64,000 bases of DNA from Inia geoffrensis (GCA_036417435.1 CM070904.1:47332408-47396407); one strand, 5' to 3'. Positions 23,217-35,270 are shown, numbered from the stretch's first letter. Program-made: numbers and translations. The notes: generated by a model from the sequence alone, not told the origin.

Positions 23217-26200
23217 GTTTTATAAATTGAAGAATAGTTGCTTTACAATATTATATTAGTTTCCGGTGTATAGCATAGTGATTGAATATTTTTTACAGAT
23301 TACACTCCATTAAAAATTATTATAGGGTTTCCCTGGTGGCACAGTGGTTGAAAGTCCACCTGCTGATGCGGGGGACGTGGGTTCGTGTCCTGGTCTGGGA
23401 GGATCCCACGTGCGGCGGAGCGGCTGGGCCCGTGAGCCACGGCCGCTGAGCCTGCGCGTCTGGAGCCTGTGCTCCGCAACGGGAGAGGCCACAGCAGTGA
23501 GAGGTCTGCGTACCGCAAAAAAAAAAAAAAAAAAAAAAAAAAATTATTATAATAGCTATAATTCCCTGTGCTGTACAATATATCCTTGTTGTTTACCTAT
23601 TTTATACATAGTAGTTTGTGTTTCTTAATCCCTTACCCCTATCTTGCCCCTCCCTGCATTGGTATAACATTTATTTGTAGACTTTTTTTGATGATAGTCA
23701 TTCTGACAGGTGTGAGGTGATATCTGGTTGTTTTGATCTGCATTTCTCTAATAATCAGCAATGTTGAGCATCTTTTCATGTGTCCGTTGGCCATCTGTAT
23801 TCAGTCTTGGCGTGTTGTATGTTTCTAGAAATTTGTCCATTTCTTCTTGGTTGTCCAATTTGTTGGCATGTAACTGTTCAGAGTATTCTTTTTCACTTAT
23901 TTTGTTTACTTGTGTTCTCTCTCTTTTCTTCTTGGTGAGCCTGGCTAAAGGTTTATCAAATTTGTTTCTCTTTTCAAAAAACCAGCTCTTGGTTTCATTG
24001 ATCTTTTCTATTGTGTTTTTGGTCTCTATTTTAGTTATTTGCTCTCTGATCTTTATTATTTCCTTTCTTCTGTTGACTTTGGGCTTTGTTCTTTTCTTTA
24101 GTAGTAGGCTAGTGTTCCTTTCTTTTTTAGTTTTTGTGTATCTATTGTAGGTTTTTGATTTGTGGTTACCATAGGGTTCATATATGTTGACCTATAATTA
24201 TATCTACTTGTTTTAAACTGGTAGTCATTTAAGTTCATATACATTCTAAAAGATCTACATTTTTTACTCCCTTTTTCCACACTGTGCTCTTGATGTCACA
24301 TTTTACATTTTCATATTTACCCCTTAACTGTTTATTGTAGTTATAGTTGCTTTTATATTTTTTTGTCTTTTCATCTTCCTACTGGCTTATTTAAGTGGTT
24401 GATCTTCAGTTCTTACTACATATTTGCCTTTTCTGATGGGATTTCCCTTTCCTATATTACTTCTTTTCCACTTAGAGAAGACCCTTTAACATTTCTTTTA
24501 GGGTAGGTTTAGTGAGGAACTCTTAATTTTTGCTTGTCTGAGAAGTTCTTCATCTCTCCTTCAGTTTTAAATAATAATCTTTCTGGGTAGAGTATAGTAG
24601 GTTGCAGGTTTTCCCCTTTCAGCACTTTGAAAATATCATGCCACTCCCTTCTGGTGTGCAAAGTTTCTGCAGAGAAATCAGCTGATAGCCTTATGGGGAT
24701 TCCCTTGTATGTTACTTTGTTCTTCTCTTGCTGCCTTTAGAAGTCTCTCTTTAACTTTTACCATTTTTATTATAAGTCTTGGTGATTCATCTTGTTTGGA
24801 AGGCTCTGTGATTCCTGTATCTGGGTATCTGTTTCCTTCTTAGGTTTGGGAAGTTTTCAGCCATAATTTCTCCAAATACTTTTTCAATTCTCTTCTCTCT
24901 CTCTCTTCTCTTTCTGGAATCCCTATAAGGTGAATGTTGATACATTTAATGTTTTCCCACAGATCTCTTAAGCTGTTTTCACTTTTTAAAATTTGTTTTG
25001 CTGTTCTGATTGGGTGATTTCCATTATTCTATCTTCCAGATCACTCATGTGTTCTTCTGTCTAACTTAGTCTGCTATTCAATCCCTCTAGTGTATGTTTT
25101 ATTTCAGCTATTGAATTCTACATTTCTGATTGGGTCTGTTTTATATTTTCTAGTTCCCTGTTAAAATCTTCACTGTGTTTATCGATTCCTTTCCCTAATT
25201 CAGTTAATATTTTTATTAACAATGTTTTGAATTCTTAATCTGGTATATTGTTTATATCTGTTTCATTATTTTTTCAGGTGTTTTTCTTTTCTTGTTCTTT
25301 CAATTGAGAGCAGTTTCCCTGCCTTTTCATTTTGTTTAACTTTCTCTGCCTCTGAATTCAGGTAAAACAGTTACCTATTGTAGTCTTGAAGGGGTGTTCT
25401 TATGTGAGAGCATCCGTATACAGATTGCCTACGTCCAATGCCTTTGGCGGGAGAGCTGGATTTGATGTGGATGTAAGTCACGTCTTTCTTCAGGGTGTGC
25501 TGGCAGCTATCATCTTTGTGGTGGTGAGGGCTGGAGGTGGAGGGGCTAGAGCTGGAGTTGGGTGTGAGGTGGGACTTCCCCTCTGCTCAATAGCCCTCAG
25601 TGCCCTATTCGGGATGGGATTTGGTCCCATGTTACTGGAGCTGAAGCTCTAAGGGTTGGGCCCAGGCTGGCTCTCTTCCCTCTAAGTGTGAGTTTTCTCC
25701 TCTCCTAGCATAAGGAGTCTTGCTCCAGAGGAGATGGAGGCCCATACGGACTCTTGGCTTGTGTCACCTGCAGACAAAGGTCCAAGCTGTCTCCAATGCA
25801 TTGCCTGTGCAGGCATCTGCAATTGTTTCCCTTGCTCTGCTCAGATGCAGCCTCAGGTGCAAGTCTCCTCTGTCCCTCACAGCTGATAACTGCTCTTAGC
25901 CTCCGCCACCTCTGCCTTGCTGTGGAGCCTCACTGTAGGGCAGACAGGGTTCACTCTGACTCTCAGCATATACAGGGTGTGAACTGTGGTGGAGTGGCTT
26001 CTGGTGTGCTGCTTGAGCAAGCGCCAACAATGGCCACCACCTCACCTAGGCTCTGCCCTGGGATCAGGACCAGGTTGCTTCTGCATCCCATGGACAGGCT
26101 TTCTCCCCAGTCCCGGCAGCTCTAGGTCGCATGCCATGCTGCAACGTGGAGTGAGTGGGGCTGGAGCGTTCTCTTGGCTTGGGAACTTGGCAACCACTAC

Positions 26201-26655
26201 AGCTGTCCTCTAACTGTACTCTCCACCCTGTGTCAGGGGCAAGCCAGTGTGCATTCACTCTTCATGAGCAGAGGCCAGGCTTCCTGCAGCCCCCCTGCTA
26301 TTCCCAGCTGGCTCCCAGCCAGACAAGGGGGCTCATCTCCCCTGTGCAGGGCCCCAGGAATGGGATGTCCAGTCTGTGGCTCTCGCCGCTCACTACACAG
26401 GGGATGTTTCCACCTGTGTAATCTCCCTTTTGCTCTGGGTCCCCTCCCAGGGGCATAAGTCTTGACCCAATTGTTTTTCTTCCCTTTTTACCTTTTATGT
26501 GTGGATCTTTCTTACAACCTTGATGGTACAGTTTCTGCCAGTTTCCATTTAGTTTTCGGTCATAACTGTTCCACCCGTAGATGTATTTTGGATGTGTTCA
26601 TGGGGGGAAGTGAGATCCACATCCTTGTACTCGGCCATCTTGACCAATCCCCCCC
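23217..26655 (-). mobile_element. L1 retrotransposon, antisense, both ends present, ORF2 largely deleted
   Basis: Read on the minus strand the order is: 5' UTR (26655 to about 25120, starting GGTCAAGATGGCCGAG), ORF1 (about 25120-24480; its C-terminal domain shows RLSADFSAETL and REWHDIFKVLKGEN), an inter-ORF spacer (24480-24120), an ORF2 piece with KINETKSWFFEK and KPLARLTKKK (about 24100-23815), then a jump to the ORF2 C-terminal part NRHMKRCS and RYHLTPVRM (about 23815-23690), and the 3' UTR (to 23217). The endonuclease and most of the reverse transcriptase are absent, and stops break what is left, so it cannot move by itself. A candidate 12-bp target-site duplication (ATATAATCCATA at 23205-23216, ATATAAGCCATA at 26656-26667) differs at one base. 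At 3.4 kb it is about half a normal L1. A young SINE sits in the 3' UTR. Confidence 0.85.
23325..23538 (+). mobile_element. Young CHR-type SINE nested in L1 3' UTR
   Basis: Complete short form with one of the two longest A tails in the window. The 13-bp target-site duplication AAAAATTATTATA lies at 23312-23324 and 23539-23551. It shares GTCTGGGAGGATCCCAC, GCGTCTGGAGCC and CCACAGCAGTGAGAGG with the copy at 43200, so these two probably belong to one subfamily. Confidence 0.97.
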
Positions 26656-26689
26656 ATATAAGCCATATTGAATGTCATCATCACACTTT

Positions 26690-26945
26690 CTCTGACACTG
26701 TTCAATCAAACCAAGGTGCCCTTCTACTCCTATCCTGAAAGTTTCAGTTCAAGACCCACCTTCTTCAAAATGCTTTCTCTGAGACTCCTTAATATTGATG
26801 ACTACACGCGCTTTGCTGCTTTCTCATACCTTTCTTTTTCCTTCTCAACTAAAAACCAAGCTCTAGAAAATTGGAGTCACATCTTATAGATAATATTTTT
26901 GTATGCACTCCTGCTTAGTTGTGTCTACCCTACATGTTAATTTGT
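26690..26945 (+). mobile_element. L2 LINE fragment, sense
   Basis: CAGTTCAAGACCCACCTTCTTC, AAATGCTTTCTCTGAGACTCC and GAAAATTGGAGTCACATC follow the L2 3' region (the 'CACCTCCTCC...AGAAGCCTTCCCTGA' block), diverged. Confidence 0.55.
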
Positions 26946-27429
26946 TTCGTGCTGGAGAAAATGAATAGACTTTAGGATGTCTCTCTGACCTAGATTAAAA
27001 CAGAAGCAGAAGGAAAAACAATTAAAAAAAGATGTTAACATAGTAGAGGAAAAGAAATGACAAGAGAAGAGTCAGCAAAAGAATATATGCCAAGAGAGAT
27101 GGGAAGAAAAGCGTGCGGTTGGAAGTACACCAAAGGTTCTGGGCTCTCCATGGAGGGTGATTCCAGATGCACCACAAAGCTCTAGGAGGATTCTCAGACC
27201 TTAGGAGGTAAGCATAATACTTTTACTAGTTGCAGTCAGAAGAGAATCCTCACGGAACTTATTCATTCCTGGGAACAAAGCCATAGCCAGGCTCAGTAAG
27301 AGGCACGTTGTCTTTCTACAGCATGAATATTAGTGGGAGATGGAGCCTGCTGAGACTCATAAAATGTACCCACTTCTGTTCATTCCAGTGGGAATGAATG
27401 CTACTGCCAGATGAAGCTCATAATGCTGT
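26946..27429. other. Unique sequence, no gene seen
   Basis: Purine-rich at 26990-27120. No repeat recognised. Confidence 0.5.
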
Positions 27430-27605
27430 GGGTCTTACTGTGGTTGCATATCGGAAGTTTTAAAATACTGGAGAGTTTAAAAATACTAATAATGTCTAAG
27501 ACCCATCCGCAGAGACTGATTCAACTGATCTGGGTTGGGGCCTGGGCACTGGTATTTGTTCACATCAGGTGATTCTAATGGGCCCCCAGAATCGAGAACT
27601 GCTAT
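27430..27605 (+). mobile_element. MER5-like hAT DNA transposon remnant
   Basis: CAGAGACTGATTCAACTGATCTGGGTTGGGGCCTGGGCACTGG, CAGGTGATTCTAATGGG and GAGAACTGCTATAA follow the order of MER5-type (Charlie, hAT) non-autonomous elements. Confidence 0.75.
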
Positions 27606-28194
27606 AACTGGCCCCTAGGAAGAAAATTAAAGGACTTAGTGTGTGTGGGGGGGGAGGGCAGGGCATGGGGCATGGGTATGGTGAGAGGTTATGGATGCCT
27701 GGTATGTATTTTTTTTTTAAAGGGAAGGTCACAAACCTGGAAGAGAAAATAGGATATAAGGCGTAAACTGGTGACTCCATAGATAGTGCTACGAGTTGGT
27801 TTTATAAACTCCAACAAAGGAAAGAATACATCAGAAAAAGTGTTTTTCACGAAGCCAGGAAAGCATATCTCTAATTTGCCAATATCATCAAAAAAAACTT
27901 AAGCTAAATTTTGGAAGGAAGAGAGGGAGGAAAACACTCAGACACAATTGTAAAACCTGAAACCATGGGGGATAAAACAAAGCAGCAAGTGGTAAAAATG
28001 CCCAGAAAGTTTCAGGGAAAAATTGAAGGGAAACCAACTAGAATAAAAACTTTGAGCCTAAGGGGTCTGTACACTCATACACAAAGTTTGAACGAGAGAG
28101 TGATTTAACTTGGAATTTTTATGCAAGATGGTGTGCCCTTAAGGGGTATGATTCACTTCTAAAATGATGCAAGGGAATGGGGGAGAGGAAGCAG
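27606..28194. other. Unique sequence, no gene seen
   Basis: A G-rich run lies at 27640-27690. No repeat or exon signal recognised. Confidence 0.5.
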
Positions 28195-28457
28195 TGTAAT
28201 GACTAAAAACGCCAGCTCTGGAATATGAGGATTCTGAGTTCACATCCTGGCCTGATCTTTTGTTAGTGAAGTAGCCTACGGCAAGTCACTTCACTTTCCT
28301 GAGCCCCAGTTTCCTTATAGGTAAAATGGAGAGAATGATTTCTACATCATAGGAATTACTGTTAGCTTAGTATATGTCATAGCAAATGAACGCATAGATG
28401 TTAATAACCCAGCACTGAATGCGGCACATAGTAATCACTTAATAAATACTAGCTTTT
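28195..28457 (+). mobile_element. MIR SINE fossil, near full length
   Basis: CCAGCTCTGGAATATGAGG, GCAAGTCACTTCACTTTCC, GAGCCCCAGTTTCC, TAGGTAAAATGGAGAG and GGCACATAGTAATCACTTAATAAATA span most of a MIR. Confidence 0.85.
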
Positions 28458-28699
28458 TGATATAAGTGCTATTGTTAAGAATAAACCCAGGCTAAAAGGA
28501 AAACTTTGTCCAAAGCAAAAATGATTTGCTCAAAAGAGAGAGCTGCGTAGACCACCAAGATCATAATAGCTGTCTTGAAGATTACAAACCTAGGGTGGAA
28601 GTGCTTCGGAGAAATGAGAGAAAATAATGGGGATTTTTTTTTTTTTTTTAAAGAAGTGCACTCCAGACTGCCAGGCCAGGTAGTGGATATGGTTTGGTA

Positions 28700-29160
28700 A
28701 CAGAGATTACAAAACTGGCACAGAAGTAAGATAAAGTAGTAGTGGGAGACTTCAACCATGAGGACACCATCTGGAAGTCTTGCTTGGCAAAAATACAACA
28801 TTGGATAAATTCTTGACTTACTTTGCTAAGAGTTTAAGCTCTAAGAAGGCAGATGAAGCAAGTAAGGAAACTACTTTTCTGGACTTAAATCAGACAAACC
28901 GAGATGGAGGGATGAGTAGGGGATGTGGAAATAATCAGGAACTTGAAAGAAAGCGGCCACTTAGCATTGTGAAACACTTAGCAACAGAGGAAAAATATGG
29001 AGACAACAGGATTTGGTATAAGCTGAGGTTAGAGAAACATTTCAAAACCTGAGAGAATAGATAGGCATTACCCTATGGAAAAGACAATGTAGAAAGTACA
29101 AAACATATTCTGGATTATAAAATAATGGCTAATTCCAGAGAGACATAAATGAGGGAAGAA
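28700..29160 (+). mobile_element. CR1/L3 LINE ORF2 fossil (endonuclease/RT junction)
   Basis: Translation from 28736 gives VVVGDFNHEDTIWKS, matching the conserved GDFN motif near the end of CR1-type endonuclease domains. Further on TTFLDLNQTNRD and IVKHLATEEKYGDNRIW fit the linker that follows in L3. The frame is partly open (28780-29052), which is a chance survival in an old element. A T run at 28635-28650 precedes it. Identification is by motif reading only. Confidence 0.6.
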
Positions 29161-31555
29161 AGCAGGGTAGCAGGGTACGAGTGCAGCCATGTGGATACAG
29201 AACAAAGTTGAGATGAGCAAATCTTCATATAGCCAGGATTCTTACAGTCACAGAGTCCACTTATTTTCTGCTGCCTGTTCTCTGTTCAAGAGGACAGAAT
29301 CAGGGTGAACAGGTATAGCAAGGAAATAAAATTTTGTCTCTCCCTCTGGTAAAATGTATGACCTGTCAGAGCTATGCCCCTGAATGCACTAACTACTAAG
29401 ATACTTGCCAATGAAAGATTCTAGGATTATTTTTAAAGTCTCTCACTAAGTTAGAACCAAGTCCTGGACAGAGTAATGCAAGTCTGGCTTCCAGGCTTTA
29501 GATTAAATGACCCTAGCAAGGTTGGGTGTTTCATACATGTGCACACACACCATGGTACAGCCCTCTCCCACCTTGTTATTATTTGTCTCCTGTTATAAGC
29601 TCCAGGGAGCTTACTTTTGTGCTCTGGTACAGAAACAGTTAACCCTTTGCTTTCCACTGGACTTCAGACACTTGTTAGTGGCCTGTGTCTTAGGCTTCAT
29701 TCTTTTGGTCAAGGTTGCAAGAGAATGAGAGGTGGTAGTCTCTAGATGACCTGCTTGGCTTAGATCCCAACTCTAGTCCATTTTCTCAGAAAATACTATT
29801 TGAGAATGGAAAAATATCTCATTTGTTTGATTGAAGTCGCTGACACTTCTCATTCCTCCCCACTCAAAGTGCTATTGTGTGTATGTTTTATTTTTAAGTG
29901 GAGTTCAACTAAAATCAATGTGGTTCTGAGAATTCTTCTGTCTCCTTTAAACTACCTGGTGCCTGAACTACTGTTTTGTTTTGTTCCGTTTTATTTTTGT
30001 TTTAAGGGGAGGAGGAGTTGGGAATAACCACGTTAGTGACAGCCTGAAACAAATTCCCTTCTCTTGAGGTCTGGTCTCTCAAGTACTTTCCCCAGCGTTC
30101 ACTGATATGGAAATCCATCCATCCTGATGTATAGCACAGCCATATTCTCTAGTCGTCCCTGAGAATAGATAGCACTGCAGCCCTCAACAGGAATAGTTGT
30201 TCTTAAGCTCCAATGTAACAAAAATATTCTACACTTCTTAAAAGCCTACATGAAAGAGCTTTCATTTCCTTATTCAACAGATTATATATCTTTACAAAGC
30301 ATTACACTTTTAATTGGTGTTATAATTTAAATTCATAGAAAGGTCGTAGTTATTTTATAATGAGAAACAATCACCTTTTAGTATCTATATGTCAGATGCA
30401 ACTACATAATGGTTATCAATTCACAAGGGAACTTAATTTAACACTTGACAGATGTTCAGAACTTTTGAGACACATACCTGTCAAGTTTCAAAGAGGCCAA
30501 AAATGATAGTGTAAGTAAAAGAAAAGTTTAAACGTTTTCTTCACTTCAACAGTTTTGGCTTATAATCTAGTTAGAAATATTCCTCAAAAAAAAAAAAATC
30601 ATATCAATTTAGCTAGGGTATATTTACTCTGAAAATTCAGGTCCTTTTCCATCCATTTGAGAATTTTTAATGTAGTTTTGTTAAATGAAGCTGCAAAGAA
30701 ATGGACATTTGAAAGCAAAAAGGGTGCCCTAAATCACCTAGCCCTTCTTTATTTCCCTGCATCTTTTTATTAAACTAATATCAGGATATTAGAGCATGTA
30801 ATTTTCTCATTGGTGGAACTCCCTCTAATCAGAATATTTAGAGTTGATGTCTCCTTTAACTGGACTCCTTTTGTATTGTATACAATGCAGAGGGAAATGC
30901 TATCATAACACTTCAATAGTTAAGTGACTACATGAGAAAAATAGTTCCAAATGTTTCCTAAAACCTTCCAAACCGCACCAAAGAACATTATCGTAATATT
31001 ATGTTTCCCCATTGCCTCCATTATTTAAGCTTGCCTCTCTTGAAATGATACTTGGATGAGAAATTTAGGTTTATGTAATGTATAAATTGTTTCAAAAGGA
31101 AACCTTGGCTGCATAATTATTATATATGTAGACATGCCGGATAATTTTATGTTTTCAATAGCCTTTCTTTACTAATTGACAAAGAGGTATACTTAATACT
31201 TTTGGTTACTAGAGCTTTGGGGAAGAACTTATTTTTGTGTCTCTAACCTGAGCTACCCAAACAGGCATTGTGTAATTCTACTAAATTCAGTATTGAACAC
31301 AAACAAAAACATCATAAATAACTACATATATTACATTGAAAAAATATCTATATTTTTGGTACAGTACATGTAACTCATATACCTTATATATCATTAATCA
31401 AAGTAATACAACAATACATTTCAGTGAGTCCAGCATCAAAAAGAACCTTAATGGAGGGTTCAGCCCTATGATGCTCCCTTTGCAACTGTAAGCTGCCCAA
31501 TTTCAAGAGCTTTTGCAACAGGCTTTTTAATTATAGGTAGTATGTTCAATAAATA
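29161..31555. other. Repeat-poor block, possible conserved non-coding DNA
   Basis: No repeat was recognised in about 2.4 kb. From 30200 to 31500 it is AT-rich but not simple in sequence. Short frames lack domains. It is a candidate for regulatory elements only on the negative evidence that repeats have not accumulated. Confidence 0.35.
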
Positions 31556-31985
31556 GCCTCAAGGTAGAAACAGCCCAAATGCCCATCAATGGATCAATAA
31601 ATTGTATATACACATACTATGGAATAGTATTCAGTCATAAAAGGGAAGGAAGTACTGATACACGATGACAGATGAATGAACTTTGAAAACACTATGCTAA
31701 GGCAAACTAGCCAGACCAAAAAAAATCACCGATTGTACGATTCTATTCGTATGAAGAGATAAATCCACAGAGACACAGCATACACTGGAGGTTGCTAGGG
31801 GCTGGGGAGAGGGAGGGATGGGGAGAAACTGCTTAAAGGGTAAGGGCTTTTACTTTAGAGTGATGGAAATGTTTTGAAACTAGACAGAAGTGGTGGTTGC
31901 ACAACAGAATACACTAAATGCCCTGTACTCTTCATTTTTAAATAGTCAATTTTATGTTACGTGAATTTTATCTCAATACATTTTT
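31556..31985 (+). mobile_element. L1M 3' end, sense
   Basis: GAAACAGCCCAAATGCCCATCAATGG, ACTATGGAATAGTATTCAGTC, GATGAATGAACTTTGAAAAC, GATTCTATTCGTATGAAG, GGTTGCTAGGGGCTGGGGAG and ATTTTATGTTACGTGAATTTTATC run in the order of old L1M 3' ends. Confidence 0.88.
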
Positions 31986-32604
31986 GGTACAAAATCGAAA
32001 TGGCAAATGTTGACTGGCTATCCACAAGGAGCTGTCCTTCAGGGCTGACTGGACCGTCAAGATCATGGACACACTCTGTGTGCTGGGGTCCCCTCACCCT
32101 CCACTCAAGGCTGGCTTGCCTTCAGGCCTGGGAGGGGGTAAGCATCTCAGGCAGAGGGACCTGGTGGTGATAGCCCATGTGTCCCAGGAGCCAGGAGGAG
32201 ATGCTGAAGGCCATGGGGGCAGGGACAGAAAACTAACAAACACATAACCTAGGGTGACTCTATTCTGTTTTAAACCTTGAAGAACAATCCTTCTTAAATT
32301 TTACGTACAATATTCCACAGACACATGTTTCAGATAACCATCTCAAAGTGTAATATAACACTCATCAATGCCTAAGAAAAACAATTTTCTACTTTATTAT
32401 CAAACCTTTTTAGACATATGTATTGCGTTCAGACAAAAAGAGAAAAGGATACTGGAATTCTGGCAATTTGGTAAAATGGTATAGAAAGCTCCTGTTTTAT
32501 AACAACTCGATGGTTCAATTCTTATTAAGTCTTTCTGAAACACAACACTTCAACAGTTTGATGATTTTAGAAGAAAAAAGATTCCACTGCTTCCATTTCA
32601 GAAA
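31986..32604. other. Unique sequence, no gene seen
   Basis: A GC-richer patch lies at 32030-32230 with two overlapping short frames, without domains or splice pairs. Confidence 0.5.
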
Positions 32605-32802
32605 GAGTACTGACTTGAAATTAGAGGCACTTGGCTCAGATCTCAACTCTGCCACTTACTGTGTGACCTTGGTCAAAAAAATCAATCTCTCTGAGCCTCA
32701 GTTTCGGTATCATAAGAATGTTGATAATGCCTACATTTTTGTGAATTTAATTATAATGGCTGTGCCAGAAGTATGGCAAGTGCTCAAGAAATGTTTTTTC
32801 TT
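32605..32802 (+). mobile_element. MIR SINE fossil
   Basis: AACTCTGCCACTTACTGTGTGACCTTGG, CTCTCTGAGCCTCAGTTTC and AAGTGCTCAAGAAATG mark a MIR. It lies inside the 188-codon frame at 32423-32989, the longest in the window, which is one reason not to call that frame a gene. Confidence 0.88.
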
Positions 32803-34059
32803 AACCCCACCTGCTTCTTTTCCCAGTAAAAAATATTTATTCATAATCATTCACTATTGTGAATGTAATATAAGCTCAATAACCAAGAATAATTATCCTG
32901 TGATAGGAGTTTCTTCACTATACCTTGAGACTTACTTCACAGCATTTGACATATACATATATAGAGAGGGTAGAGAGGGAGACAGATAATTAGATGGCAA
33001 ACAATTTGAAAATTTTCATCAAGACATTTTATGAATGGGTCAATGAAGAGTCTAAGAGTTACTCCCCATAGTTACAGTGACACCGAGACACAGTGGCAGA
33101 TCCCATCACAGCGAGACAGAGAGCATGTTACTTACAGTAGGTATTAGTTTCATATCTCAATCCCAGTTCTAAAAATGTTTCTCTTCTTCAATAGTTTAAA
33201 AACAAGAGTACAACTCTCTGTATACCCGTATAGTTTCAAAAACATGAGATAAAAGTGGTAGAGTTTCCTTTTACAAAATTTACTCAGTATTGAGTACTTT
33301 CCCCCAAAAAAGAAGCAACTACAGTGTATCCAATATTATGTGCAGTGGAACACTGAGCCTTAGAACCAGATGCTCTGATACAGAGTCTTCTGCCTTGTCA
33401 CCAAGTGGCATAGCCAAGTTCCTCTAAGATGCTGATTTTGTGAAGAGAAGTTCCACTTGCCGAATGAACCAACCATATTATTGAATTTTACTCTAAGACT
33501 TGCTGGGGGTGATCTTTGAAGCTTGATCCATGATACATGCGATAAGAAGTCAAACTTAGACAAATGGGAGAAAGGCCTGACTTAGTGATGACTCTGAATT
33601 GTAACATATTTAAAATATGACGTCATCATTAGGGTTCCCCATGTGTAAGATGAAGTGGTTGGAAGGATTCTTCTAGTACTAACGCTCAGTGATCCTGAGA
33701 CTATAACATAAATGAATGAACACTGTTCCAAAGTGCCTCTCCCTGCAAAAGGGAAGAAATTGATGAATGTCTAAAAGGTTGTTTTGCTCATATTTATGTA
33801 CCGTTGTGTATAGTGTTATAATGTCACCAAGGCATTTGTAGAAATATAAAAATTAAGGTCCTAACTAATTATAAGTTACTATGATTCTTTGTCAAGTACC
33901 TTATCCTTTCGGCTACCAGTCCCTTTCTTTCAAAGGGAGATCTAAAGGTTACCTCTTCCCTGGCATGTAACTGAAGTTCAATAAATATGTGTTAAATTAC
34001 AGGTAAAGATTAAGTACAGTAACACATGTGGAATTATTTTGTGGTCCATGAATACTATC
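32803..34059. other. Unique sequence, no gene seen
   Basis: An L2-like terminal stretch at 33960-33998 (GGCATGTAACTGAAGTTCAATAAATATG) is the only trace of a repeat. Confidence 0.45.
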
Positions 34060-34385
34060 TCTTTTTTTTCACTGTCAGCAAACTTCTACTCTTCCTTTTC
34101 ACACAGCTCAGTCATCATCTCCTCCAGAAAGCCTTCCTTGATTGCCCTCCCTATGACAAATCTCCAATTATATCCTCTGATGGCACCACATATCTATTAC
34201 TTGTTGAATGTGATAGCACTGAACTTTTCCTGTTCCGTTTCTGAGATTACTTGATTCTTGTCCCTCACCCAGCTAAGCTCTCGGCTCATCGGATAAGGCC
34301 CTCATATCATTTTGCTCCCTCATGCATCCCTTGTGGGAGGCACGGTGCCTGCCACTTTGTGGGCACACAACACTCTGTTTATTGA
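34060..34385 (+). mobile_element. L2 LINE 3' region, sense
   Basis: ACACAGCTCAGTCATCATCTCC, CCAGAAAGCCTTCCTTGATTGCCCTCCC, ATGGCACCACATATC and GGGAGGCACGGTGCCTGCC follow the L2 3' block. Two overlapping frames here are part of the repeat. Confidence 0.75.
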
Positions 34386-34974
34386 AGGAAGCAGGGAAAA
34401 GAAAAAAGAGAAGAATGAAAATATAAATTTTCAAAAAAAATTATTAAGAGAATACTGTTCTTGATCTCTGAGGAACATACACTGTGTGTGAGAGGGGCAA
34501 AAGCAACTACAGCAGCCATCATAAAGACTTGAAGAAAGATTCTTATTTTTTCTTGTAGACTTACCATACACACAGTTTTAAACTGACACTGTAGAGGAAA
34601 TTTAACATGGATTTTTATCCCTCGATAGAAATTAAATTTAAATTAAATTCAAAATTAAAGTTAAGGGACAGTTTGTGGATTTTAAATTATTTTCTAAAGG
34701 AGCCGGAAGGAGCACAAGACGGAGACATAGATAGCTTATATGATAGTAAACACACGTGTAAAAAAAAAAAACCTTTGTTTTCGCCTACTTTCTGTCGGAA
34801 AAATCATCCTTTTCCCTTGGCATTGACTCTGGTGACCACACAATTGAAATTTTTATACAACCACGGAATTTGACACTTAATAGGGACCAGAGAAATTATT
34901 GTTTTACTCCTTCAATTTTCAGGTCAGGAGCCAAAGGTCTAAAAGTGCCTTTTCCAAAAGTGTGTTCAGGAAAA
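34386..34974. other. Unique AT-rich sequence, no gene seen
   Basis: Includes a run of AAATTAAATTTAAATTAAATTC-like sequence at 34627-34650 and an A run at 34759. No exon signals. Confidence 0.5.
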
Positions 34975-35270
34975 TACTAGTTTCTCAGGATTTTAATAAG
35001 TGTTCTATGAAAAATAAAAACAATCTGTGGTTCAATACGTTTTGGAAGTACTAGATTAAATAAAGTTATGTAGATTTATTTACTGCAGGGATTCTCAAAG
35101 AGTTTATTTACTGCAGGGATTCTCAAAGAGTTGAATATGCAAACATGCTTTGTGAAGAGTCACAGGAGATGAAAGCATGCCAGGCTGTCCCTCTCCCCCA
35201 CTTTTTTTAAAGGAGTATTTCAGGGGACTATATATATAGGACACATTTTAGGGAACATTGCTCTAGAAAA
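34975..35270. mobile_element. hAT/MER1-like DNA transposon remnant
   Basis: TTTTGGAAGTACTAGATTAAATAAAG here matches the left part of the element at 6105. The right end GGACACATTTTAGGGAACATTGCTCTAG has the look of a MER1/Charlie terminal region. The exact family is uncertain. Confidence 0.4.
35075..35130. repeat. 28-bp perfect tandem duplication
   Basis: Two identical 28-bp units, 35075-35102 and 35103-35130, start TTTATTTACTGCAGGG and end CTCAAAGAG. It lies inside the hAT-like remnant. Confidence 0.97.

Noticed and set aside
23761..24150. 129-codon hydrophobic frame, plus strand
   Set aside because: It is the antisense reading of L1 ORF2; the minus strand gives the ORF2 motif KSWFFEK. The hydrophobicity comes from T-rich codons.
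25386..26458. Cluster of overlapping open frames in GC-rich DNA
   Set aside because: They lie in the antisense L1 5' UTR, which is GC-rich and not coding in this direction.
25386..26460. CpG-island promoter of a host gene
   Set aside because: The GC-rich stretch is part of the L1 5' UTR and has few CpG dinucleotides.
28780..29052. 90-codon open frame that looks protein-like
   Set aside because: Its residues fit the CR1/L3 ORF2 linker next to the GDFN motif, so it is taken as a repeat fossil and not a host gene.
32423..32989. Longest open frame, 188 codons, plus strand
   Set aside because: It runs through a MIR, is AT-rich with no domain, and ends in a low-complexity TATACATATATAGAGAGGG stretch. 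No exon signals were found.
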